Source of the DNA: an uncultured Anaerolineales bacterium
GTDB taxonomy: Bacteria > Chloroflexota > Anaerolineae > Anaerolineales > Villigracilaceae
Direction of reading: 5' to 3'
NCBI GenBank assembly: GCA_903873975.1
Contig: CAIQQN010000104.1
Location: forward strand, 1-37,085
DNA length: 37,085 nt
Shown piece after piece: positions 17,444 through 25,352 of this stretch; the stretch's first letter is position 1, and each line of letters opens with the position of its first letter. The notes below the pieces were generated by a model. That model saw nothing but the letters and a program-made list of their open reading frames with translations, was not told the origin of the DNA and ran no database searches. The position numbers and the translations under genes were made by a program.

Positions 17444-17758
17444 GTGACTGGCAAACCTGCAAAACCACCCAGGCACATCCCCCAACGCACCTGCGTGGGC
17501 TGCCGGACCGTCTTGTCGAAGCGGTCACTGGTTCGTCTCGTCCGCCGTCCGGAAGGTGTGCAGTTGGACCCAACCGGTAAATTAGCCGGACGCGGCGCGT
17601 ATCTACACAATCGCCGTTCCTGCTGGGAAAAAGGTCTGAAAGGACCGCTGGAGCATGCCCTTAAAACTACTTTGACAACCGATGATGCCCAGCGCCTCCG
17701 CCAGTTCATGCTAACGCTGCCGGAGGATGATGAAAAGGATACCGGTGAAAAGGCATAA
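17444..17758 (+). CDS. rnpM: YlxR/RnpM family RNA-binding protein (RNase P modulator)
   Basis: The 104-residue protein has the family signature RTCVGCR near residue 15 and the GRGAYLH segment (about 49-55) that contributes to the basic RNA-binding face. In Bacillus the homologue modulates RNase P; it is nearly always encoded between nusA and infB, as here. The predicted start is a GTG at 17444, with purine-rich GGATGG about nine bases upstream; no in-frame ATG is available before the conserved core. The acidic C-terminal tail is longer than in many homologues. YlxR is the older name. Confidence 0.9.
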   Translation: MTGKPAKPPRHIPQRTCVGCRTVLSKRSLVRLVRRPEGVQLDPTGKLAGRGAYLHNRRSCWEKGLKGPLEHALKTTLTTDDAQRLRQFMLTLPEDDEKDTGEKA

Positions 17759-17875
17759 GGTTCAAATGGACTGATGAACCGCTGATCGTTCAACGGCAGG
17801 CTTGAGGGTTTCCGGCTCGATCCGGTCAGCAGATGGGGTTTGCCACAAGAGAGTTATGATTTAAGGAGATGCCGT

Positions 17876-19663
17876 ATGAGCGATCCTACCCGTAAAAAGA
17901 TTGAACTTCCCGCGAATATTTCCATTCGCGATTTTGCACAGATCATTGAAGTCAGCCCGATCCAGATCATTAAAAAATTAATGACCAATGGCGTCATGGC
18001 CAGTATCAACCAGGCGATTGATTATGATACTGCTGCTATTCTGGCCGACGAAATGGGTTTTGAACCCTCACTGCAGAGTCAGGAAGCGCCGGTGGAGAAA
18101 GAGACTGGCAATATTCCATTGTGGCGGCAGGAGATTGCTGATGAGAACGAAGCCTCCTTGAGCCCGCGTCCACCTGTTGTGACCATCCTTGGTCATGTGG
18201 ACCATGGCAAAACCACATTGCTGGATGCCATTCGAGACGCAGATGTTGCTGCCGGGGAAGCCGGTGGCATTACCCAGCATATAGGTGCTTATCAAGTGGA
18301 GTTAAAAGGCAGGCAGATCACCTTCCTGGATACACCCGGTCACGCTGCCTTCACTGCCATGCGCTCGCGTGGTGCCCAGGGTGCGGATATTGTGGTCCTG
18401 GTGATCGCTGCCGACGATGGCGTAATGCCGCAGACCAAGGAAGCCATTGCTCATGCCAGGGCAGCACGCGTGCCCATTATCGTGGCCCTGAACAAGGTGG
18501 ACAAACCCAATTCCAATCCTGATCGCGTCAAAAAACAACTTGGCGAGAACGACCTTATGCCCGATGACTGGGGTGGCAACACAATGGTCATCCCTGTTTC
18601 AGCCAAGCTGAAACAGGGTATCGAGGACTTGCTGGAAGCCATCCTGCTGGTGGCCGATAACACTGACATCCGTGCGAACTCCAAGGGTGAGGTCATTGGG
18701 ACGATCATCGAAGCAGAGTTGGATAAATCCAAGGGACCGGTTGCCACGCTCTTGGTCCAGAACGGGACTCTCAACACGGGCGATATCGTGGTGGCCGGAA
18801 ACACGTATGGCCGCCTGCGCGCCCTCTTCGACTTCCGCGGGCGGAAGATCCAGAAAGCCGGGCCTTCAATCCCGGTCTCGGTGATGGGGCTGAGCGAGTT
18901 GCCCTCCGCCGGGGATGTATTCAGGGTGGTTGGTTCGGAGAAGGAAGCCCGGCAGGCCATTCTGGAACGCCAGGAAGCCGGTAGAAAGCAGGCCTCCGTG
19001 GCCAAGAAGATCACCCTGGAGGAACTGTTCTCCAAGATTAAAGCGGGTGAGGCGCAAGAATTTAACCTCATCCTGAAAGCCGATGTGCAGGGTTCCCTTG
19101 AACCTATCATAAACGAGATTAACAACCTGGGAAAAGGCGAGATCAGGATTAACATTTTGTACGCTGAGACGGGTAATATCAGCGAAAACGACGTGTTATT
19201 GGCATCCTCCTCCCAGGCTATCATTTTCGGGTTCAGTGTCCAGGCGGATGTGGCCGCCCGTCGTCTGGCTGATACGGAAGGCGTCTCCATCCGGCTGTAT
19301 GACATTATCTACCGCCTGATCGAGGACGTGGAAAAAGCCCTTAAGGGCATGCTTGCTCCGGAATTCATCGAGAAACCTCTTGGCAAGGCGGTGGTATTGC
19401 AGGTCTTCAACCTGTCAAAAGGCACCAATGTTGCCGGCTGCCGGGTCACCGAAGGTGAAATTCGCCGTAACGCCAAAATCCGCGTTACCCGCGGGAAGGA
19501 TATTGTTTACGAAGGTGAAGTCGGTTCGCTCAAGCATGAGAAGGAAGATGTGCGCGAGATGCGCACTGGCTTCGAATGTGGCATCGGCTTGAAGAATTTC
19601 AACGATGTTCAAGTTGGTGATTTGATTGAATGTTACCTGTTGGAAAAGACAGAGATCGTATAA
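17876..19663 (+). CDS. infB: Translation initiation factor IF-2
   Basis: IF-2 is the GTPase that places initiator fMet-tRNA on the small ribosomal subunit and drives subunit joining. The 595-residue protein has a short N-terminal IF2_N module (about residues 14-60), then the G domain with G1 GHVDHGKTT (106-114), switch GGITQHIG, G3 [10 protein letters not shown]4 NKVD and G5 SAK. Domain II and the C-terminal fMet-tRNA-binding domain follow ([13 protein letters not shown]). It lacks the long repetitive N-terminal extension of enterobacterial IF-2. The ATG at 17876 has AAGGAG eight bases upstream; twelve more open codons before it are unlikely to be used. A 117-base gap after rnpM shows no clear promoter or terminator. 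Confidence 0.98.
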   Translation: MSDPTRKKIELPANISIRDFAQIIEVSPIQIIKKLMTNGVMASINQAIDYDTAAILADEMGFEPSLQSQEAPVEKETGNIPLWRQEIADENEASLSPRPPVVTILGHVDHGKTTLLDAIRDADVAAGEAGGITQHIGAYQVELKGRQITFLDTPGHAAFTAMRSRGAQGADIVVLVIAADDGVMPQTKEAIAHARAARVPIIVALNKVDKPNSNPDRVKKQLGENDLMPDDWGGNTMVIPVSAKLKQGIEDLLEAILLVADNTDIRANSKGEVIGTIIEAELDKSKGPVATLLVQNGTLNTGDIVVAGNTYGRLRALFDFRGRKIQKAGPSIPVSVMGLSELPSAGDVFRVVGSEKEARQAILERQEAGRKQASVAKKITLEELFSKIKAGEAQEFNLILKADVQGSLEPIINEINNLGKGEIRINILYAETGNISENDVLLASSSQAIIFGFSVQADVAARRLADTEGVSIRLYDIIYRLIEDVEKALKGMLAPEFIEKPLGKAVVLQVFNLSKGTNVAGCRVTEGEIRRNAKIRVTRGKDIVYEGEVGSLKHEKEDVREMRTGFECGIGLKNFNDVQVGDLIECYLLEKTEIV

Positions 19664-19691
19664 TTGATGATCATCGAGCGGAATTAAGATT

Positions 19692-20060
19692 ATGCCATCC
19701 GGTATCCGTCTTCAGCGCATTGCGGACCGCATCCGCCAGGAAATTTCGGAAATGCTCATCCGGGAGATCAGTGACCCGCGCCTCCATCAGATTTTCATCA
19801 CCGATGTAAAAGTGGACCGTGAACTGGCCTTCGCTGATATTTATGTTTCGGCAGTGGAAGGATCGGTCCGCAGTTCTGAAATACTTGAGGGGCTCGAACA
19901 CGCCAGCGGTTTTCTGCGCCGTGAACTTTCTGCCCGCGTCGAACTGCGGGCCTTCCCGCGCTTGCGCTTCCACTGGGATCCCACGCCTGAAAATGCGGAC
20001 CACATCGAACGGTTAATTGCTGATTTGCGAAAGAATGAACGACCTGCAGAAAAAAATTAG
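19692..20060 (+). CDS. rbfA: Ribosome-binding factor A
   Basis: RbfA binds the 30S subunit during late maturation of the 16S rRNA 5' end and supports growth in the cold. The 122-residue protein has the single KH-like domain with family motifs: RIADRIRQEISEML near the start, ISDPRL, ITDVKVDRELAFADIYVS, and LRFHWDPTPENADHIERL at the C-terminus. It lies 28 bases after infB, its usual neighbour, and its end overlaps the start of the DHH phosphoesterase gene by 26 bases. Confidence 0.96.
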   Translation: MPSGIRLQRIADRIRQEISEMLIREISDPRLHQIFITDVKVDRELAFADIYVSAVEGSVRSSEILEGLEHASGFLRRELSARVELRAFPRLRFHWDPTPENADHIERLIADLRKNERPAEKN

Positions 20061-20994
20061 AGGCCGCATCCAAGCGGCGCAACGCGTTCTGGTCACCTCC
20101 CACATCCGCCCGGATGGGGATGCCATCGGCTCCAGTCTGGCGCTCGCTCTGGCGTTGCTCGATGCCGGTAAACAGGTCCAGGTGGTGCTCTCCGATGGTC
20201 TCCCGGCCAATTTTAAATACCTCCCCGGCGCAGAGTTGGTCCGTACAAAAGCCGATGGCGGGTTCGATCTGATCATCAGCGTGGACTGTTCGGACTTGGA
20301 GCGCATTGGCGATGCCTTGGACGGTTACCACGCCCCAGACATTATCGTGGATCATCATGTTACTACCGACCCGTTTGGTACCCTGAACCTGATCGAGCCG
20401 GAAGCGGTTGCCACAGCCTCGGTGCTGACTCGCCACATGCGCGAATGGGGACTTTCCATCACTAAGCCCATCGCGGCAAATTTGATCACCGGTCTGGTCA
20501 CCGATACGCTCGGCTTTCGCACCTCGAATACCACCCCTGAATCTCTGCGCCAGGCCGCTGACCTTTTGGAACTCGGCGTGGATATGAGCACGCTCTACTA
20601 CCGCAGCCTCGTGCGACGGACCTTTGTGGAGGCGAAATACTGGGGTGCAGGCCTCACCAGCCTGGAGCGTGCTGACGGAATCGTATGGGCCACTTTGACC
20701 TTGAACGACCGCAAAGCCTCCGGATATACCGGCAAGGATGATGCCGATCTTATCAATATCGTTTCGGCAATTGATGACGCCGATATTGCCATCATATTTG
20801 TGGAACAAAATGCAAATAAAACAAAGATTTCGTGGCGTGGGTTAAAACCGCATGTTGACGTTTCGCAGGTTGCCTGTCAGTTCGATGGTGGAGGCCACAA
20901 GGCCGCCTCTGGTGCGGAATTAACCGGTAGCCTGGTCGAGGTCCGGGAACGTGTCCTGGCGGCCACGCGTAAAATTTTGAACCAACCCCATTAA
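20035..20994 (+). CDS. nrnA: DHH-DHHA1 phosphoesterase NrnA (oligoribonuclease / pAp phosphatase)
   Basis: NrnA degrades nano-RNA and converts 3'-phosphoadenosine 5'-phosphate to AMP. The 319-residue protein has a DHH domain with motif I SHIRPDGDAIGSS (D27, D29), the DCSD metal motif, and the name-giving VDHH motif. A DHHA1 domain ends in the glycine-rich substrate loop GGGHKAASG. The ATG at 20035 overlaps the rbfA stop by 26 bases, so translation is probably coupled; a TTG 18 bases upstream is an alternative. Its place between rbfA and truB matches Gram-positive and Chloroflexota operons. Confidence 0.93.
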   Translation: MNDLQKKIRGRIQAAQRVLVTSHIRPDGDAIGSSLALALALLDAGKQVQVVLSDGLPANFKYLPGAELVRTKADGGFDLIISVDCSDLERIGDALDGYHAPDIIVDHHVTTDPFGTLNLIEPEAVATASVLTRHMREWGLSITKPIAANLITGLVTDTLGFRTSNTTPESLRQAADLLELGVDMSTLYYRSLVRRTFVEAKYWGAGLTSLERADGIVWATLTLNDRKASGYTGKDDADLINIVSAIDDADIAIIFVEQNANKTKISWRGLKPHVDVSQVACQFDGGGHKAASGAELTGSLVEVRERVLAATRKILNQPH

Positions 20995-21020
20995 GTTGGG
21001 AGTATCTAGGAGGAATAAAA

Positions 21021-21935
21021 ATGGAAAGTCAAGAAATTAAGAACGCCATCTCTGGCATTCTCGTGGTGGACAAGCCCGTTGGCCTGACCTCGCACGATGT
21101 GGTTGAGCACATCCGCCGCGGTACCGGTATCCGCCGTGCCGGACATACCGGCACACTTGACCCGCGCGCATCCGGCGTTCTGGTCGTCTTGGTCGGACCG
21201 GCGGTGCGCTTAAGCGAGTTTGTCTCGGCTTCGGATAAGCGTTACCAGGCCATTCTGCGCCTGGGCAATGCCACCGATACCTACGACGCTGAAGGTCGCT
21301 TTACGCGTCAGCCTTTGGCCGCCCCGGTGGATGTGACCGAGGAGCAGTTCAATGAGGTTCTCCAGCGCTATATCGGTGAGATCGAACAGACGCCCCCGGC
21401 CTATTCGGCGGTGAAGGTCCATGGTCGCAAGGCTTACGAGATGGCCCGCCAGGGTGAAGAAGTGGAACTCGCTCCGCGCAAGATCAATGTTTACCATCTT
21501 GAGATCCTGGAGTGGGCGCCGCCCGAAGTGGTCATTGACGTGCATTGCTCGTCCGGTACCTACGTCCGCTCGCTGGCGAACGATGTAGGCGTTGCCTTGG
21601 GTTGTGGCGCTTACCTGATCGGGTTGCGCCGCACCAAGTCGGGCCGTTTCAGCCTACGGGACGCAACGCCCCTGCGCAAACTGGAGGAAGCCTTCACTGC
21701 CGGGAACTGGTACCAATACCTGATCCCCGCCGCCGAGGCCCTGGCAGAATGGTCCGCCGTTGAACTCCACCCCGACGAGGTGGAAGAGATCAAGCACGGC
21801 CACCGCGTTAAGGCCGCCGTGGATGCCAAGCCGGGTTTGGTGCGAGGCGTTAGCATGGCCGGTGAACTCATTGCCATCCTGGACCTCGATGAAGTCACCA
21901 TGGAATGGCAGCCCAAGAAGGTGTTCTTCTCGTAA
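21021..21935 (+). CDS. truB: tRNA pseudouridine-55 synthase
   Basis: TruB isomerises U55 in the T-loop of nearly all tRNAs. The 304-residue protein shows motif GILVVDKPVGLTSHDVV at the start, the catalytic loop GHTGTLDPRASGVL with nucleophile D47, the KRYQAILRLG strand and SSGTYVRSLANDVG in the second half. A C-terminal PUA-like part ends in the ribF overlap region. A strong AGGAGG site lies before the ATG at 21021. It follows nrnA by 26 bases. Confidence 0.97.
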   Translation: MESQEIKNAISGILVVDKPVGLTSHDVVEHIRRGTGIRRAGHTGTLDPRASGVLVVLVGPAVRLSEFVSASDKRYQAILRLGNATDTYDAEGRFTRQPLAAPVDVTEEQFNEVLQRYIGEIEQTPPAYSAVKVHGRKAYEMARQGEEVELAPRKINVYHLEILEWAPPEVVIDVHCSSGTYVRSLANDVGVALGCGAYLIGLRRTKSGRFSLRDATPLRKLEEAFTAGNWYQYLIPAAEALAEWSAVELHPDEVEEIKHGHRVKAAVDAKPGLVRGVSMAGELIAILDLDEVTMEWQPKKVFFS

Positions 21936-21940
21936 TTCCA

Positions 21941-22897
21941 TTGATCCACACTCTTTCTCTCGACGACCTTTCCCTTCAGAATGCCTGGCTGACCATCGGC
22001 ATCTTCGACGGCGTCCACCGCGGCCACCGCGAGATCCTGAGGCCGCTTGTCTCCGGGGCGCATGCAGCCGGTGAACCGGCAGCGGTGCTTACCTTCACCC
22101 CTCACCCGGCGGTTGTGCTGGGCGGTAAAACGGATTTCAAATACCTGACCACTCCTGAAGAACGCCTTGTCCTTCTGGAATCGCTTGGTGTGGACGTGGT
22201 CATCACCCAGGCTTTCAGCCGCGAATTTGCGGACCAAACCGCTGAGGAGTTTCTTCGCCACGTTGCGCGGACTCTGGGCCTGCGCCGCCTTTTCATCGGC
22301 TACGATACTGCCCTTGGACGAGGGCGGGAGGGTAATGCTGCCCGCCTGGCCGAGATCGGGAAGGAGTTGGGCTACACCGTCCAGGCGGTTCCGCCGCTTT
22401 CGGATGAAATGGGTCTAATTTCATCCACCCGCATCCGCAGGTCCATAACTGCCGGGGATGTGTCTGCTGCAGCCGGCGCTCTGGGCCGCTATTTTGATCT
22501 TACCGGCTCCGTCACCCATGGCGACGGGCGTGGGCACAGGATTAATGTCCCCACCGCCAACATTCAGGGTCCAGCCGGAAAAATCATCCCTGCCAATGGG
22601 ATCTATGCCTGTTGGGCTTGGCTTGAAGACTCAAGCCGGGGACCTGGGGCAGGCACCGGAGAGGGTAAAAAATATCCGGCTGCCACCAATGTCGGCGTCC
22701 GCCCAACTTTCACCCCCGACCTTCCCACCCCTGCGGTCGAAGCCCATCTCCTGGATTTCAGTCAGGACCTGTACGGTCAGCAGGTCAGGCTGGAGTTTGT
22801 CGAGTACCTCCGCCCTGAGGTGAAATACTCTTCTGTGGAGGCGCTGCTGGTGCAGATCCACGCTGACATTGACCTCACCCGGGAGATTTTGGCATGA
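21941..22897 (+). CDS. ribF: Bifunctional riboflavin kinase / FAD synthetase
   Basis: RibF phosphorylates riboflavin to FMN and adenylates FMN to FAD. The N-terminal FAD synthetase domain has the nucleotidyl-transferase motif GIFDGVHRGHREIL and the ISSTRIRR motif. The C-terminal riboflavin kinase domain has the PTANI motif after GDGRGHRINV, then the NVGVRPTF and EAHLLDF segments. Family members normally start at about VIHSLDDL; here that corresponds to a TTG at 21941 (MIHTLSLDDL), six bases after the truB stop. An upstream ATG at 21905 inside truB is possible and would add 12 residues, so the exact start is uncertain. The product is 318 residues, normal length. It is the last gene of the nusA operon. 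Confidence 0.93.
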   Translation: MIHTLSLDDLSLQNAWLTIGIFDGVHRGHREILRPLVSGAHAAGEPAAVLTFTPHPAVVLGGKTDFKYLTTPEERLVLLESLGVDVVITQAFSREFADQTAEEFLRHVARTLGLRRLFIGYDTALGRGREGNAARLAEIGKELGYTVQAVPPLSDEMGLISSTRIRRSITAGDVSAAAGALGRYFDLTGSVTHGDGRGHRINVPTANIQGPAGKIIPANGIYACWAWLEDSSRGPGAGTGEGKKYPAATNVGVRPTFTPDLPTPAVEAHLLDFSQDLYGQQVRLEFVEYLRPEVKYSSVEALLVQIHADIDLTREILA

Positions 22898-22941
22898 GTC
22901 GTTTCGGGAGCAATAAATCAGAAGCTTTCAAACGAGGAGCT

Positions 22942-23114
22942 TTCTCAAAGTCATGTGGGGTCCTGTTCTGGGTATCCCATCTCCGTGGAAAGGGGATGCG
23001 AAAAAAGGAGTGCTGGGGCGCTTCGCGCCCATCGCACTCCTTTTTTCGCATGGGACTCCCCTCCCCGATTCGGGGAGGGGACGGGGGTGGGGCTAAATCC
23101 CCAGACTTTGAGAA
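22942..23114. repeat. Long palindromic intergenic element (MITE- or REP-like)
   Basis: This 311-base gap between ribF and the FmdB-like gene holds no gene but strong symmetry. The outer arms TTCTCAAAGTC (22942-22952) and GACTTTGAGAA (23104-23114) are inverted copies. Inside, ATGCGAAAAAAGGAGTGC (22996-23013) is exactly inverted at 23034-23051, with a further GGGCGC/GCGCCC stem (23016-23021/23025-23030) at the tip. A second hairpin, CCCCTCCCCG/CGGGGAGGGG (23058-23067/23071-23080), sits beside it. No transposase is present. It probably blocks or shapes transcription on both strands, and may be a dispersed repeat in this genome. Confidence 0.85.
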
Positions 23115-23208
23115 GGCCCTGCTCTTTATCAGCGGCCTCTTGCCGCTCCCCTGTGAGTGCGCTATAATGACCCGCCGGTGACCGGAATAAGACAAGGAAG
23201 AAGTAAGA

Positions 23209-23568
23209 ATGCCAGTTTATACGTATCGTTGCAGCAACTGCGGTGTGCAGTTCGAAAAACAACAGTCGTTCAGAGATCAGTCGCTCCTCCGCTGCCCGGA
23301 ATGCGGCAAGCGGGCGTTAAAGAAAGTCTACCTGCCGGTGGGAATTGTCTTCAAGGGATCGGGCTTCTATGCCACCGACCATCATTCCCCTTCCGGCCAG
23401 TCGTCCAAGAAAGCGGATGAGAAGGCAGAGAAGTCAGAGGAGAAGGCGAGTGGGAAGCCGGAAGAGAAAAAAGAAAGTAAAGAAACCGCCGAAAGCAAGG
23501 AACCTGTCGCAAAGGCTGAAAAAAATCCTGAAAAGAGTTCTGAAAAGAATTCTGAGCAGCAAGAGTGA
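23209..23568 (+). CDS. FmdB-family zinc-ribbon protein with charged low-complexity tail
   Basis: The first 55 residues match the FmdB/CxxC-CxxC regulatory family: MPVYTYRCSNCG, then RCPECGKRALKKVY, with Cys knuckles at 8/11 and about 29/32, and the GSGFYATDH motif. The remaining half is almost only Lys, Glu, Ser and Ala (KKADEKAEKSEEK type), probably disordered or helical. FmdB was first linked to formamidase expression, but these proteins are widespread and their role is unclear. An AAGGAAGAAG purine tract precedes the ATG. A strong terminator follows directly. Confidence 0.87.
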   Translation: MPVYTYRCSNCGVQFEKQQSFRDQSLLRCPECGKRALKKVYLPVGIVFKGSGFYATDHHSPSGQSSKKADEKAEKSEEKASGKPEEKKESKETAESKEPVAKAEKNPEKSSEKNSEQQE

Positions 23569-23582
23569 GTTTCAAAAGAGGG

Positions 23583-23613
23583 ACGGCGCACCAATCTGGT
23601 GCGCCGTTTTTGT
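23583..23613 (+). terminator. Intrinsic terminator after the FmdB-like gene
   Basis: ACGGCGCACCA (23583-23593) pairs perfectly with TGGTGCGCCGT (23597-23607) over a three-base loop, followed by a T-rich run (23607-23615). The 11-bp stem makes this a very strong intrinsic terminator. Confidence 0.93.
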
Positions 23614-23747
23614 TTCGGTCAACTGGCAGGAGACAACCTCCTGAGAAACTCACAACCATTTTCGCATAGACGAAAAGTCTCGCATATGAATCGCACCTGA
23701 GCTTACCCTCTGAACAAAGACCGTTACCTGTCCTTAAGGAGTCCAAA

Positions 23748-24488
23748 ATGAGTGATAAGAACCTGTTTAATATCATCCTCTTGATCGCCAGACCAGCCGC
23801 TGGCAAGAGCGAAATCATCGATTATCTCAAAAAGATGTCACCTGAGGAACGTCGACAGCGCTTTCATGTGGGCGGGATCGACGAGATCGACGACTTCCCG
23901 ATGATCTGGGCCTGGTTTGAGGAGGACGACCTGCTGGACAAAATGGGTCATCCCCGGCTGCATACCGATTCAGAAGGATATTTCATCCAGATCTACCTCT
24001 GGAACCTTTTAATCGAACGGATCGGATTGGAATACCAGAAAAAACAGCGCGATCTCCCACACGATGCCGAGGCGTTAACCACATTCATCGAGTTCTCCCG
24101 CGGTAGGGAGCATGGCGGCTATCGCTCGGCATTTTCGCATCTTTCCAGGCAAATCCTCGAAAAAACGGCCTTGCTGTACGTTGATGTCACCTGGGAAGAA
24201 TCCCTGCGAAAGAATAGAAAGCGGTTCAACCCCGAGAGACCCGACAGCATCCTGGAACATTCCTTGTCGGATGCGAAATTGGAACGTCTATATAAAGAAA
24301 CCGATTGGAGGGAGGTCAGCAAAGTTGATCCCAACTACCTGGCGGTCGAAGGGATTCAGGTTCCCTATGTGGTGTTTGACAATTCCGACGATGTGACGAC
24401 CCAACGCGGGGATTCTTTAGGGATACGGCTTGAACAGGCATTGAAGCACCTCTGGACGCTTTACGAGAACCGGTCATTGGGAAAATAA
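23748..24488 (+). CDS. Uncharacterised P-loop NTPase/kinase-like protein
   Basis: The 246-residue protein carries a Walker A-like loop near its start, ARPAAGKSEI (residues 14-23), in which the first glycine is replaced by alanine. GGIDEIDDFP follows at about residue 42, then an aromatic-acidic region (IWAWFEEDDLLDKMG). A hydrophobic strand LLYVDVTW comes before the Arg/Lys-rich RKNRKRFNPERPDS, which looks like the lid and arginine residues of nucleotide kinases. I do not recognise the family; a small-molecule or nucleoside kinase is the most natural guess. A TAAGGAG ribosome site lies before the ATG. It is transcribed alone after a terminator, and the LexA-box promoter follows its end by 55 bases. 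Confidence 0.75.
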   Translation: MSDKNLFNIILLIARPAAGKSEIIDYLKKMSPEERRQRFHVGGIDEIDDFPMIWAWFEEDDLLDKMGHPRLHTDSEGYFIQIYLWNLLIERIGLEYQKKQRDLPHDAEALTTFIEFSRGREHGGYRSAFSHLSRQILEKTALLYVDVTWEESLRKNRKRFNPERPDSILEHSLSDAKLERLYKETDWREVSKVDPNYLAVEGIQVPYVVFDNSDDVTTQRGDSLGIRLEQALKHLWTLYENRSLGK

Positions 24489-24542
24489 CTATTATCACTT
24501 CTTTTCGATGTTGCAGGCGCAGGTGAGAATCGCTTTTTCCCC

Positions 24543-24571
24543 TTGACTAAACAGAACAAACGTTCTATAAT
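24543..24571 (+). promoter_or_regulatory. Sigma-70-type promoter with a LexA/DinR-type box in its spacer
   Basis: TTGACT (24543-24548) and TATAAT (24566-24571) are 17 bases apart. The spacer ends in GAACAAACGTTC (24554-24565), a perfect GAAC-N4-GTTC palindrome that fits the Bacillus-type SOS operator including its R-N-R-Y centre. LexA bound there would block RNA polymerase. No open reading frame follows; transcription would begin near 24578 and meet a terminator within 40 bases. Confidence 0.75.
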
Positions 24572-24580
24572 AATCTTGGT

Positions 24581-24616
24581 TACGGCAATGCCTGAACCTT
24601 GCCGTACTACCTTTTT
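24581..24616 (+). terminator. Intrinsic terminator just downstream of the LexA-box promoter
   Basis: TACGGCAA (24581-24588) pairs perfectly with TTGCCGTA (24599-24606) around a ten-base loop; CTACC and five T follow (24612-24616). It could end the P-loop gene transcript, or terminate an RNA of about 40 bases made from the promoter at 24543. Confidence 0.8.
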
Positions 24617-24735
24617 CTATTCAACAATGACTATTCATCATTTAATATAAACTATTACATTTTGTCCTTCATGTTCCATGGTGCCCTTTGAGTTTAATCC
24701 TAGTTCCAATCATCAATCCTCAATCCCCGGCATCC

Positions 24736-24801
24736 TCCCGGTGCTCTTCCGGCGGAACATCCCGGTGCTCTTCCGGCGGAACGTCCCGGTGCTCGTCCGG
24801 G
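24736..24801. repeat. 24-bp tandem repeat, 2.7 copies
   Basis: Units beginning TCCCGGTGCTCTTCCGGCGG start at 24736, 24760 and 24784; the first two differ at a single base and the third is partial and diverged. Because 24 is a multiple of three, it makes a false protein repeat in the shadow frame. Confidence 0.92.
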
Positions 24802-24885
24802 AGAGAAAGAGAGGGTTGTTTGTTTTGCTGAAAAACAACCTCGGGCACGATCTTTATGTCCACGAATGAACTTTATAATGAAGGA

Positions 24886-25152
24886 GCTCTCGAAGAGAAT
24901 TTGAGCGCTGGGAGGGGTTGTTTGTTCCTCCATTGTTCCTCGAAACAAACAACTAGCCGAGGCGGTCTGAGCGGAGCGAAGCGGAGACTAAGATATCCCG
25001 CATCATCCTGTGCTCCTCCGGGGCATCATGCCTACATGGATCCACTCTTGGAGTCGCATGGGAATTGTTCCTCAATTGTTCCTCAATTGATCCTCAGAAA
25101 CAATTCCAGTCCTCATCTGGCAGGTCTACTTATCATGAAGAAGTTCGAGAGC
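24886..25152. repeat. Nested inverted and tandem repeats, possible decayed mobile element or structured RNA
   Basis: GCTCTCGAA (24886-24894) and TTCGAGAGC (25144-25152) bound the stretch as inverted copies. Inside lie the hairpin GTTGTTTGTT/AACAAACAAC (24917-24926/24944-24953), an imperfect palindrome around 24966-24989 (GTCTGAGCGGAGCGAAGCG), and three 11-bp tandem units ATTGTTCCTCA (25064-25096). The last are themselves enclosed by GGAATTGTT/AACAATTCC (25061-25069/25099-25107). The motif TTGTTCCTC recurs across the block. No transposase is present. Confidence 0.7.
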
Positions 25153-25352
25153 CAAATAGGAGGTCGGAATTGTCCCTCTTTTTTTCCCCCTGGAACAGAA
25201 TATTGTCCCCGGAGGGGACGAATCGCCTTTGAAAGCGGTAGGGATTTTTGCTGGTCTTGGGATAAAATAGGATGAGAAATTCATGGCATAACTCCACTAT
25301 CCAGCGATAATGCTTGCACCCTGATCCCTGATTACCTGATCCCTTTTCCCTT

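Larger units (their letters stand above)
24489..25352. other. Gene-poor stretch with promoter, terminator and nested repeats
   Basis: These 864 bases separate the P-loop gene from the SAM hydroxide adenosyltransferase gene. The plus-strand frames at 24678-24869 and 24856-25275 have compositions dominated by repeats and no ribosome site, and look non-coding. The contents are listed separately: a promoter with a LexA-type box (24543-24571), an intrinsic terminator (24581-24616), a 24-bp tandem repeat (24736-24801), and a field of inverted and tandem repeats (24886-25152). From 25153 to 25352 I see only T/C-rich sequence and no clear promoter for the downstream operon, apart from a weak TAAAAT near 25264. 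Confidence 0.7.

Noticed and set aside
18451-19305. Minus-strand open frame of 284 codons opposite infB
   Set aside because: Antisense to a universally conserved gene, with Ser/Arg-rich low-quality translation.
19798-20808. Minus-strand open frame of 336 codons opposite rbfA and nrnA
   Set aside because: It lies antisense to two clear conserved genes and shows no protein family; a GC-driven shadow.
22894-23262. Several overlapping open frames on both strands around the ribF-FmdB gap
   Set aside because: They arise from the palindromic element, which is open in several frames because of its composition.
24736-25096. CRISPR array
   Set aside because: The repeats are contiguous tandem copies or inverted repeats without regular spacers, and no cas gene is nearby.
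24678-25275. Plus-strand open frames at 24678-24869 and 24856-25275
   Set aside because: Their translations consist mainly of the 24-bp repeat and other repeats, have no ribosome site and no domain; treated as non-coding.
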